A stretch of DNA of 64,000 bases, from contig CALHLE010000009.1 in the NCBI GenBank assembly GCA_938034415.1, positions 100,601 to 164,600 of the forward strand, written 5' to 3'. Source of the stretch: an uncultured Anaerolineae bacterium (GTDB lineage: Bacteria; Chloroflexota; Anaerolineae; J036; Brachytrichaceae). This document shows positions 57,113-64,000 of the stretch, one piece after another. The notes beneath the pieces are model-generated. The model was not told the DNA's origin and did no database searches. It worked only from the letters and a program-made list of their open reading frames with translations. Each line of letters starts with the position of its first letter. Position 1 is the first letter of the stretch. Position numbers and translations under genes: made by a program.

Positions 57113-58693
57113 TTATTCCCATTCGATGGTCGCCGGCGGCTTGGTGGTGATGTCAAAAACGACCCGGTTGATGCCGGGCACTTCGTTCACGATGCGATTG
57201 CTGATGCGCGCCAGCACGTCGAAGGGGATGCGTGTCCAGTCGGCGGTCATGAAGTCGTCGGTGGTCACGGCGCGTATGGCGATCACCTCGCTGTAAGTGC
57301 GCCCGTCGCCCATTACGCCCACCGTGCGCACCGGCAGCAGCACGGCGAACGCCTGCGACGTGGCGCGCATCAGATCGGCGCGGCGCAGCTCCTCCTGCAC
57401 AATTGCGTCGGCGTCGCGCAGGCGCTCAAGCCGCGCCCACGTCACCTCGCCCAGCACGCGCACGGCCAGGCCCGGGCCGGGGAAGGGCTGCCGCCACACG
57501 ATTGCGTCCGGCAGCCCCAGCGCCGCGCCGATGGCGCGCACCTCATCCTTGAACAAGTAGCGCAGCGGCTCCAGCAGCTCGAACTGCATGTCCTCGGGCA
57601 AACCGCCCACGTTGTGGTGCGTCTTGATCTTCGCCGCTGCCTGGCGCTCCGGCCCGCGGCTCTCGATCACGTCGGGATACAACGTGCCCTGACACAGCAA
57701 TGGGCGATCATCATCCCTTGCTTCCGCGTCCCTGGAGCCTATCCCGTGTTCCCTCACCACCGCCTCGAACACGCGGATGAATTTCTCGCCGATGCGACGG
57801 CGCTTCTCTTCCGGGTCGGTTACCCCGCCCAGGGCTTCCAGGAATTCCTCGCTGGCATCCACGGCGATCAGCCGCATGCCCTGCTCGCGCTCGAACGTCT
57901 CGACGACCTGTTCCGGTTCGCCTTTGCGCAGCAGGCCAGTGTTCACGAATACGCATGTGAGCTGATCGCCCACTGCCTTGTGCACGAGCGTCGCTGCGAC
58001 CGACGAATCCACGCCGCCGGACAGCCCGCAGATCACCGGCCGCCGTCCGACTTGAGCGCGAATCTTCTGCACGTTCTCTTCGATGATGTTCGCCGGCGTC
58101 CACGATGCGCGGCAGCGGCAGATGGCGCGCGCAAAGTGCGCGATGATCTCGCGCCCATGCTGGGTGTGATTCACTTCGGGGTGGAACTGAATTGCATAGA
58201 GCCGGCGCGCCGGGTCGGCCATGCCGGCAATCGGCGAGTGCGCCGTGCGTGCGATGACTTTGAAACTGGGTGGCAGCGCCTCGATACGATCGCCGTGGCT
58301 CATCCACACGGTGATCGGCGAGCGAAGCTGGGCGATCACGTCCGGCCACAGCTCGCAGTCTTCTATCTCTAATTTCGCTTCACCGTACTCGCGCTGTAAC
58401 GCCGGCTCCACCCGTCCGCCGAGCGCATGCGCCAACAGTTGCATACCGTAGCAGATGCCCAGCACTGGCAGGCCGCTCTCCAACACGTAGTTGGGCAAAG
58501 ACGGCGCGCCGGGGTCGTACACGCTGTTCGGCCCGCCGGAGAGGATGAAGCCGCGCGGCTGCAACGCCATCACTTTCTCGCACGGCGCATCCCAAGGGAA
58601 CAATTCGCAATACACGTGCGCTTCGCGAACGCGGCGGGCGATGAGTTGCGAATACTGCGAGCCGAAGTCGAGGATGGCGATGGCGTCGGTCAT
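57113..58693 (-). CDS. guaA: GMP synthase (glutamine-hydrolysing)
   Basis: A 526-residue GuaA. The class I amidotransferase half has [13 protein letters not shown], the nucleophile Cys in [13 protein letters not shown] and His/Glu in [10 protein letters not shown]. The synthetase half has the PP-loop [13 protein letters not shown] and the C-terminal dimer motif [15 protein letters not shown] (as [13 protein letters not shown]). A small insertion ([12 protein letters not shown]) is unusual. It converts XMP to GMP. The ATG at 58693 follows a TACAAT box by 7 bases; the ORF-track start at 58846 is rejected. Confidence 0.97.
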   Translation of the reverse strand: MTDAIAILDFGSQYSQLIARRVREAHVYCELFPWDAPCEKVMALQPRGFILSGGPNSVYDPGAPSLPNYVLESGLPVLGICYGMQLLAHALGGRVEPALQREYGEAKLEIEDCELWPDVIAQLRSPITVWMSHGDRIEALPPSFKVIARTAHSPIAGMADPARRLYAIQFHPEVNHTQHGREIIAHFARAICRCRASWTPANIIEENVQKIRAQVGRRPVICGLSGGVDSSVAATLVHKAVGDQLTCVFVNTGLLRKGEPEQVVETFEREQGMRLIAVDASEEFLEALGGVTDPEEKRRRIGEKFIRVFEAVVREHGIGSRDAEARDDDRPLLCQGTLYPDVIESRGPERQAAAKIKTHHNVGGLPEDMQFELLEPLRYLFKDEVRAIGAALGLPDAIVWRQPFPGPGLAVRVLGEVTWARLERLRDADAIVQEELRRADLMRATSQAFAVLLPVRTVGVMGDGRTYSEVIAIRAVTTDDFMTADWTRIPFDVLARISNRIVNEVPGINRVVFDITTKPPATIEWE

Positions 58694-58700
58694 CGGCGCG

Positions 58701-58706
58701 ATTGTA
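58701..58706 (-). promoter_or_regulatory. -10 box of leaderless type before guaA
   Basis: On the minus strand TGC-TACAAT (extended -10 form) ends 7 bases before the guaA ATG. Confidence 0.65.
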
Positions 58707-58733
58707 GCAAGCCTGAGACAGGCAGCGAAGCAT

Positions 58734-59486
58734 TCAAGTGGTTGGCAGAAGGCGCGCGGCCCGCGACGACTGCGTTTGTAGCACGATCTCGGTGGGGCAG
58801 ACGGTAGGCCCCGAAGCGATGACGAAGCGCACGGCCTCGGCGACATCCTCCGGCTGGATCACCTCGTTGGGTCGCAGCCAGTCGGCGAGCAGACCGGTGT
58901 TCGTCCAGCCGGGATAGATTACGCACACTTTTACGCCGAAGTCGCGCACGTCCTCGAACACGCTGCCGCCGAACCCGGTCAGCGCGTGTTTGGCTGCGGC
59001 GTAGCCGGCGTTGGTCGGCGCGGTGAATTTGCCACCCAATGACGAGATGAAGATCACTGCGCTGCGCCGGCCGGCCTGCGCGCCGGCGATGATGTGCGGC
59101 AGCGCCAGCCGCGTCGCGTGCATCGCGGCGCGCAGGTTGACGTCCAACATGCGATCCCACACTGCTAGATCAGCATCCACGGCGGAGGCGAATTGATGGA
59201 TGCCGGCGTTGTTGACCAGCACGTTCAGCCCGCTGAACGCCTCTTCACACGCCCGGACGGCCAAGCGAAGCGATGCCGTCTCGCTCACGTCCATCGCCAA
59301 AGGCAACGCGCGAACTCCGTATGCTTCGCACTCGGCCTGCGTCCGGCGCAGCGCTTGGGCATCCCGCGCGATCAGCCCGAGGTCGCAGCCTTCGCGCGCC
59401 AGCATCAGCGCGATGGCGCGTCCGATCCCCCGACCGGCGCCGGTGACCAGCGCCGCATGTCCTCGGAGCAGAGGTGTGTTCTCCAT
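58734..59486 (-). CDS. SDR family oxidoreductase
   Basis: A 250-residue classical short-chain dehydrogenase: cofactor loop [21 protein letters not shown], catalytic Ser in FISSLGGKF, and Tyr/Lys in [13 protein letters not shown]. It oxidises or reduces a small alcohol/carbonyl with NAD(P). A TACCAT box ends 7 bases before the ATG at 59486, which replaces the ORF-track start. It follows the pxp operon with a 13-base gap but has its own promoter. The substrate is unknown. Confidence 0.92.
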   Translation of the reverse strand: MENTPLLRGHAALVTGAGRGIGRAIALMLAREGCDLGLIARDAQALRRTQAECEAYGVRALPLAMDVSETASLRLAVRACEEAFSGLNVLVNNAGIHQFASAVDADLAVWDRMLDVNLRAAMHATRLALPHIIAGAQAGRRSAVIFISSLGGKFTAPTNAGYAAAKHALTGFGGSVFEDVRDFGVKVCVIYPGWTNTGLLADWLRPNEVIQPEDVAEAVRFVIASGPTVCPTEIVLQTQSSRAARLLPTT

Positions 59487-59493
59487 GTGCGCG

Positions 59494-59499
59494 ATGGTA
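59494..59499 (-). promoter_or_regulatory. -10 box of leaderless type before SDR gene
   Basis: On the minus strand TGA-TACCAT (extended -10 form) ends 7 bases before the ATG at 59486; it abuts the pxpC stop. Confidence 0.55.
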
Positions 59500-60456
59500 T
59501 CAGCCTTGCGCAGCAGCGGCCAGCGCGATGCCATCGTCCATGTCGATCGGCGAATCGAGCAGGGCGTTCAGCGCGCGCCAGGCTGCGATCGCCGCCGCGC
59601 GCGTCGTCCAGGCGAAGCGGACCTCGTCGCCGGGCATGAGCTGCGCCGCGCGATGCAAGTCGGCCTGAATCGCTACGGCGATCGCCGGATAGCCGCCGGT
59701 GGGTTGGGCATCGGCCATAAGCAGAATGGGGCACCCGTCAGGTGGGAGCTGAATGACGCCGGGGAAGACGCCGAACGAGGGCAGGTCGCCGGCTCGTTCG
59801 ATGTGGAGCCTTGCGCCCTCCAGCCGCAGTCCAATTCGATTCGACGTTGCGCCGACGCGCCAGGGTAGGGCGGTCAGGTCGTCCAGGTCAGGCTGACCGG
59901 GCAAGGAGTGGAAGGGCAGGATGCGGATGAGGGGGGCGTAGTCCACAGGTGCGGGCCAGACGCGTCCGGCAAGGCGCGCTGGGTCGAACGCCGATGACGC
60001 CGGTCGGATCACGTCGCCCATTTGCAGCGGTCGTCCGTCCAGGCCACCGAATCGGCCAGGCAGATAGGTGCTGTGCGAGCCAAGCACGAGTGGGACATCC
60101 ACGCCACCGGCCAGCGCGAGATAGGCGCGCGCGCCTTGACGACGCTCCTCGAAGGCGAGGTGCTGTCCCGGCCGGACGAGCGCGCTTGTCCAGGCCGGCA
60201 GCGGCCGGTTGTTGAGCGTCGCGCCGAGGTCCCCGCCGGTCACGGCGATCACGCACGGTGCTAGGACCTCGAAGGCAGCGCCGCCGGCAGTGATCTCCAG
60301 GCAGGCGGCGGTTATCGGATTGCCAACCAGCCGATTGGCGATAACACAGGCCACGCGATCCATCGCGCCGCCGATCGGCACGCCGAAGCGTTGGTAGTCT
60401 GGGCGCCCCAGGTCTTGTATGGTGCACAGCACGCCCGGCGCGATGACACGCAACAC
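59500..60456 (-). CDS. pxpC: 5-oxoprolinase subunit C
   Basis: A 318-residue biotin-dependent-carboxylase-fold protein of the KipA/PxpC family: LCTIQDLGRPDYQRFGVPIGGAMDR at the start, ACLEITAGGAAFEV, and GYPAIAVAIQADLHRAAQL. With PxpA and PxpB it hydrolyses 5-oxoproline to glutamate using ATP. The GTG at 60456 follows GGAGGG and begins just before the domain; the ORF-track ATG at 60555 is a shadow. It is last in the pxpA-pxpB-pxpC operon. Confidence 0.92.
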   Translation of the reverse strand: MLRVIAPGVLCTIQDLGRPDYQRFGVPIGGAMDRVACVIANRLVGNPITAACLEITAGGAAFEVLAPCVIAVTGGDLGATLNNRPLPAWTSALVRPGQHLAFEERRQGARAYLALAGGVDVPLVLGSHSTYLPGRFGGLDGRPLQMGDVIRPASSAFDPARLAGRVWPAPVDYAPLIRILPFHSLPGQPDLDDLTALPWRVGATSNRIGLRLEGARLHIERAGDLPSFGVFPGVIQLPPDGCPILLMADAQPTGGYPAIAVAIQADLHRAAQLMPGDEVRFAWTTRAAAIAAWRALNALLDSPIDMDDGIALAAAAQG

Positions 60457-60496
60457 GTCTCCCTCCGTTGCTGACCTCTCTTTCCCGATTGAGCCA

Positions 60497-61135
60497 CTAG
60501 GCGATCGCCACAAACTGCACATGATCGCCGGGTTGCAGGGATGCCGGCGGTTCACGTGTGGGGTCGAAGAGCGTGACCTGGGTTTTGCCGATGAGGTGCC
60601 AGCCGCCCGGCAATTGCGACGGATAGATGCCGGTCATGCCGGCGGCGATGGCCACCGAGCCGGCCGGCACGGCGGCGCGTGGCGTAGCGCGTCGTGGCAG
60701 CGTCAGCGACGCCGGCAGTGGGCCGATGTAGGGGAAACCCGGCGCGAAGCCGATCATCAGCACGCGCCATGGGCGCGCCGTGTGTTGCGCGATCAACTCA
60801 TCCGGCGCGAGGCCGAGCCGGCGCGCAGCGTCTGCGAGGTCAGGGCCGTCTTCGCCGCCATAGCGCACGGGTATGGTCACTTGCTGCCCCGGTGGGAGCG
60901 CGCCGGGTGTCGCCTGGGCGAGCGCGTCCCGCACGTGGGCTTGCACTTCTGCCTGTGTGTAGCGCAGCGGGTCGAAGCGAACCAGCACCGAATGAATCGC
61001 CGGCAGCGGGTGCCACTGCGCAGGCAGGACTTTAGCCAGCGCCAGCACGCGCGCGTTGGCTTCAGCGATGTCATCCAACATGCACTCGATCAGCAACGCC
61101 GCCTCGCCCATCGGTCGGATGCGCCAGGGCTTCAT
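60497..61135 (-). CDS. pxpB: 5-oxoprolinase subunit B
   Basis: A 212-residue KipI/PxpB protein: RIRPMGEAALLIE at the start, VTIPVRYGGEDGPDL, and MIGFAPGFPYIGPLP followed by GWHLIGKTQVTLFDP. It forms the catalytic complex with PxpC. Its ATG overlaps the pxpA stop by 4 bases, so the two are coupled. The order A-B-C is the usual one. The neighbouring glnA is far away, and glutamate made here may feed general nitrogen metabolism. Confidence 0.93.
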   Translation of the reverse strand: MKPWRIRPMGEAALLIECMLDDIAEANARVLALAKVLPAQWHPLPAIHSVLVRFDPLRYTQAEVQAHVRDALAQATPGALPPGQQVTIPVRYGGEDGPDLADAARRLGLAPDELIAQHTARPWRVLMIGFAPGFPYIGPLPASLTLPRRATPRAAVPAGSVAIAAGMTGIYPSQLPGGWHLIGKTQVTLFDPTREPPASLQPGDHVQFVAIA

Positions 61136-61887
61136 CGCACGCCGACCAATGCGACGCCGGCTTGCAACAACCTGCGCCGCAAGAAAGCTGCGCGCTCGGC
61201 TGCGCCCGGCGTGTCGCTGTGAATGCAGATCGCGTCGGCGCGCAGCGCGATGCGCGTGCCGTCATGTGCTATCACCAGCCCGCGCAGGACGATGTCTTCA
61301 GCTTGCGCCAAGCAGCGCCGGCTGTCCTCAATTAGCGCGCCGGGCAAGTCGCGGGCGCGCAGGGAGCCGTCGCGCTCATAGGCGCGGTCGGCGAATGCCT
61401 CGCGCAATACGCGCAGCCCGGCGGCTGCGCCGGCCTCGATGAGCGCCGAGCCTGCTAAGCCGATCAGCGCCAAACCTGGGTCATGCGCGACGATGGCGCG
61501 CGCGATCGCATCGGCGATCTCGCGGTGCGCCGCAGCCTGGTTGTAGAGCGCGCCATGGGGTTTCACGTGTGTGAGCGCCACGCCTTCCTCGGACGCGATG
61601 ACGGATAGCGCTTGAATCTGCTCGCCGACGGCGGCAACGATTTCGGCGGGTGTCATCGGCAGCGCGCGCCGTCCAAATGCGGCGCGATCCGGATACGAGG
61701 GATGCGCGCCCGCGCTCACGCCGAATCGCTGGCACAGTCGCAGCGCGGCGCGCATTGAGTCGGCGTCGCCGGCGTGCCCGCCGCAGGCGATGTTGGCTGC
61801 GGTGACGTGTGAGAGGATCGCGGCGTCATCGGCCATCCCTTCGCCGCAGTCGCAGTTCAAGATCACCTGACGAGAGAATGGTTTCAT
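61132..61887 (-). CDS. pxpA: 5-oxoprolinase subunit A (LamB/YcsF family)
   Basis: A 251-residue LamB/YcsF protein: VILNCDCGEGMADDAAILSHVTAANIACGGHAGDADSM, AHPSYPDRAAFGRR, HVKPHGALYN and YERDGSLRARDLPGALI. It binds 5-oxoproline and supplies the first step of ATP-dependent opening. ATG 61896 would add three residues. It heads pxpABC; a truncated DUF547 gene lies just upstream on the same strand. The organism can thus recycle pyroglutamate. Confidence 0.94.
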   Translation of the reverse strand: MKPFSRQVILNCDCGEGMADDAAILSHVTAANIACGGHAGDADSMRAALRLCQRFGVSAGAHPSYPDRAAFGRRALPMTPAEIVAAVGEQIQALSVIASEEGVALTHVKPHGALYNQAAAHREIADAIARAIVAHDPGLALIGLAGSALIEAGAAAGLRVLREAFADRAYERDGSLRARDLPGALIEDSRRCLAQAEDIVLRGLVIAHDGTRIALRADAICIHSDTPGAAERAAFLRRRLLQAGVALVGVR

Positions 61888-61977
61888 GGCAGCCATGGCG
61901 CAGCCTCAACAGAGGTGGCGGACGAAGGACGCCGCAGGCCTTGGCGGAGCAAATCCCTGCCTTCGCGCTGAAATGTA

Positions 61978-62442
61978 TCACACGCACGCACCGGCGCGTC
62001 GGAAGAACCGCGGCCCGCCCAAATTGCCCTCGGCGACGCTGCGCGTCATGCCGGCGGTGATCACGGCGTCAATGACGACGGCGTTGTAAAGCTTGATCCA
62101 GAACGCCATGCGTTCGGCGCGCGTGGACAGGGTTGCCGGGTCGCAGGCGGCCAGGCGTGGCAAGAGCTGCTCGCGGTCGCGCGCATAGTCGCGGCTGCGC
62201 CGCACGTCTGCGTAGTTCACCCGTATCCCATTCGGGCTTATCGCCTGCGCTTTCAGTTGGTTCATCGTCGCGCGCAGCTCGGCGGCGATGTCCGATGTGA
62301 CTGTGCCGGTATGCGTCGCGCAAATTGCATCCCCCGGTCTGCCGAGCGCTAAGTCCAGCGCGGCATCGCGAACGCGGATTGCCGCGTCGCTCAGCCGATT
62401 CACAGGCGCGGTAGCTAGAATCGCTTGCATCGAATCAATCAT
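61978..62442 (-). pseudogene. Truncated DUF547 protein
   Basis: The 154-residue ORF has a helical N-terminal half and the DUF547 motif RMAFWIKLYNAVVIDAVITAG, then LGGPRFFRRA, after which it ends at GACV. Normal DUF547 proteins continue for another 80-100 residues with the DDIEHGILR-type and HFALNC-type motifs, which are missing, so the gene looks truncated. Only about 90 bases separate it from pxpA. A TATGAT box 7 bases before an internal ATG at 62430 is an alternative start. Function of the family is unknown. Confidence 0.6.
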
Positions 62443-62453
62443 AGAGGTGGGTT

Positions 62454-63623
62454 GTGAACAGAGGCTTACAGATAGTCGTGAGTGTGGCGGCGGTGTTGAG
62501 CTTGGCGGCGCTGGGTTGGGCCGCTTTTGGCGCGCCTGCAGGGGGCAGCGAGCAAGCGCGGGCGACCGTCGCTGGCTTGCAGCGTGATGCGATGTCGGAT
62601 CGCTTTGCGCATGCGCGAGAACCGCGCGCGTTCGACTTCCCGCGCGATCATGGCCCGCACGACGCCTACCAGACGGAATGGTGGTATTACACCGGCAACC
62701 TGTTCGACGCTGCAGGGCGCCACTTCGGTTACCAACTCACGTTCTTCCGCCGAGCGCTTGTCCCACCTGATGAACAAGCGCTGCTCGCCGATCGCGAGTC
62801 GGCCTTTGCTTTTGACCAGGTGTACTTCGCGCATTTCGCCATCACCGACAGCGCAGCGAACGAGCACGTCTCATTTGAGAAGTACAGCCGAGGCGCTGCA
62901 GGCCTGGCCGGCGCGCAGGCCAGCCCGTTTCGCGTGTTTGTCGAAGATTGGGCGGCGGCTGCTGCGCATGACGACGGCGACGCGGCGCGGGTTCGACTGG
63001 TTGCTGCGCAGGATGGCTACGCCATTGACCTCATCCTGACCAGCACCAAGCCGTTCGTCTTCCACGGCGATCGCGGCCTCAGCCAGAAGTCGCCCAACCC
63101 GGGGAACGCCTCGTACTACTACTCGATGACGCGCATGGCAACGGTGGGCAAAGTGAGCACGCCGCGTGGGACGTTGGAGGTGACCGGCAATAGTTGGCTC
63201 GATCGCGAGTGGAGCACCAGTGCCCTCGATGACGATACCGAAGGTTGGGACTGGTTTTCCCTGCAATTCGACGATGGGCGCGAGATCATGTTCTTCAAGC
63301 TGCGCCAAAAGGAGACCGGCAACATCACCTTCGCCAAAGGCACGTATGTAGAGGCCGATGGGCGCACAGAACTTATTCGTCAAGATGAGGTGACGATCGC
63401 TGTGCTCGATCGCTGGACCAGCCGGCAGACCGGCGCAACATATCCGGTGCGGTGGCGACTGGCGTCGCCGCGCTACGGCCTGGACATTGAGATCGTCGCG
63501 CGCATCCCAGATCAGGAGATGCGCCTGACGCAGCGCTACTGGGAAGGTGCTGTGACGTTTAAGGGCGCTTCAGCCGCCGGGCCGGTTGCCGGCGTGGGAT
63601 ATGTCGAGATGACCGGCTACTGA
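62454..63623 (+). CDS. Carotenoid 1,2-hydratase/AttH-like secreted protein
   Basis: A signal anchor (about residues 5-26) leads to a ~340-residue lipocalin-like AttH/CrtC domain: HDAYQTEWWYYTGNLFD, FGYQLTFFRRAL, VYFAHFAITD, GNSWLDREWSTSALDDDTEGW and FSLQFDDGREIMFFKLR. CrtC-type proteins hydrate carotenoids, while AttH-like ones are of unknown function and are often exported. The export signal favours a non-carotenoid or lipid-binding role. The GTG start follows GAGGTG. It is divergent from the truncated DUF547 gene. Confidence 0.87.
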   Translation: MNRGLQIVVSVAAVLSLAALGWAAFGAPAGGSEQARATVAGLQRDAMSDRFAHAREPRAFDFPRDHGPHDAYQTEWWYYTGNLFDAAGRHFGYQLTFFRRALVPPDEQALLADRESAFAFDQVYFAHFAITDSAANEHVSFEKYSRGAAGLAGAQASPFRVFVEDWAAAAAHDDGDAARVRLVAAQDGYAIDLILTSTKPFVFHGDRGLSQKSPNPGNASYYYSMTRMATVGKVSTPRGTLEVTGNSWLDREWSTSALDDDTEGWDWFSLQFDDGREIMFFKLRQKETGNITFAKGTYVEADGRTELIRQDEVTIAVLDRWTSRQTGATYPVRWRLASPRYGLDIEIVARIPDQEMRLTQRYWEGAVTFKGASAAGPVAGVGYVEMTGY

Positions 63624-63645
63624 TTTTGTCTTTGCGGGCGAGCAC

Positions 63646-63651
63646 TATAAT
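63646..63651 (+). promoter_or_regulatory. -10 box of leaderless type before coiled-coil gene
   Basis: A perfect TATAAT ends 9 bases before the ATG at 63661; a TTTTGT-like -35 lies 16 bases upstream. Confidence 0.65.
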
Positions 63652-63660
63652 GCTCGTGCT

Positions 63661-64000
63661 ATGTCCTTCACGGTCAACGACCTGCAAGATTTGACGCGCC
63701 TGCTGGCTACTCATCCAGAGTGGCTGGGTGAGGTGCGCCGGCTGGTCTTGACCGAAGAACTGCTCAAGCTGCCAGAGGCTGTACGTGAGCTGGTCGAGGC
63801 GCAGCGGCGGACCGAAGAGCAACTCGCTCAACTCGCGGCGCGAGTGAGCGAGCTTGCCGAGGCGCAGCGCCGATCTGAGGAACGGCTGAGCCGGCTTGAG
63901 GAGCGGCTGGATCAGCTTGCGGCGCGTGTGGATCAGCTTGCCGAGGCGCAGCGGCGGACGGAGGAGCGGCTGGATCAACTTGCGGCGCGTGTGGATCAGC
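63661..64000 (+). CDS. Coiled-coil heptad-repeat protein, cut by window end
   Basis: The first 113 residues are visible. After a ~45-residue head (SFTVNDLQDLTRLLATHPEWL) the protein is made of heptad-like units such as EAQRRTEEQLAQLAARV and EAQRRTEERLDQLAARV, predicted as a long coiled coil. The DNA is correspondingly repetitive. Proteins of this build in Chloroflexota and archaea often end in a DUF3782/PD-(D/E)XK-like nuclease domain; that part, if present, lies beyond the window. The reverse-strand ORF here is a shadow. Confidence 0.7.
   Translation, partial: MSFTVNDLQDLTRLLATHPEWLGEVRRLVLTEELLKLPEAVRELVEAQRRTEEQLAQLAARVSELAEAQRRSEERLSRLEERLDQLAARVDQLAEAQRRTEERLDQLAARVDQ

Noticed and set aside
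57026-58372. 448-residue plus-strand ORF over guaA
   Set aside because: Antisense to GuaA whose catalytic motifs are intact; composition is of shadow type.

Overview
The window is a GC-rich (low 60s percent by eye), densely coded bacterial chromosome segment of about 60 genes. It looks like a member of the Chloroflexota, near Anaerolineae or Roseilinea-type lineages. The reasons are secreted proteins with Pro/Thr 'TPTPTP' linkers, lipoproteins and LytR-CpsA-Psr/YkuD wall enzymes typical of single-membrane cells, a DUF4230 protein, an MsrPQ pair and a GlcDEF operon. This placement is inferred from gene content and style, not from a marker tree. No phage, transposase, CRISPR array or rRNA was seen.

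Layout. 33-5745 (+): membrane protein, GNAT, cell-wall amidase, YkuD transpeptidase, solute-binding protein and aldo/keto reductase, with several stop/start overlaps. 5850-8981: sugar-acid cassette (MFS transporter, KDPG-type aldolase, divergent enolase-superfamily dehydratase). 9056-9128: tRNA-Thr with promoter and terminator. 9173-16529: MogA/MoaB, a NitT/TauT-type binding protein and ATPase without permease, and a complete BMP-type ABC importer operon. 16662-18431: pth, a secreted protein and tmRNA. 18615-26466: hydrolase, VOC protein, bicupin, DUF4230 protein, a 1172-residue GH13 protein and a LppX/LolA-like protein. 26501-28494: a decayed pyrB and a glutamine synthetase with a strong promoter and a large leader hairpin. 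28732-33162: GNAT, DnaJ-like protein, truncated TIM-barrel gene and MsrPQ. 33300-40501: RecQ and the glycolate oxidase operon glcD-(CAP)-glcE-glcF. 40579-46131: isoprenoid, aminotransferase, LCP, sugar kinase and fasciclin genes. 46288-49719: PhnCED-type importer and a broken arsC. 49703-55965: MOSC protein, a two-gene HyfE/HyfB-like membrane pair and ppdK. 56054-64000: membrane protein, guaA, SDR, pxpABC (5-oxoprolinase), truncated DUF547 gene, CrtC/AttH-like protein and a coiled-coil repeat gene cut by the window end.

Three window-wide patterns go beyond gene content. (1) About a dozen genes have a TANNNT -10 box ending only 6-11 bases before the start codon, which implies leaderless or nearly leaderless mRNAs and resets several start codons. 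(2) A dispersed 25-31 bp perfect or near-perfect palindrome beginning with GTAG sits 3' of genes in at least five places and resembles REP elements. (3) Four genes (pyrB, a sugar isomerase, arsC, DUF547) are broken by internal or terminal deletions, which suggests recent gene loss or assembly gaps. Molybdenum cofactor use recurs (MogA/MoaB, MsrP, MOSC). Pyruvate phosphate dikinase, glycolate oxidase, 5-oxoprolinase and several organic-solute importers fit a heterotroph scavenging organic acids and peptides.
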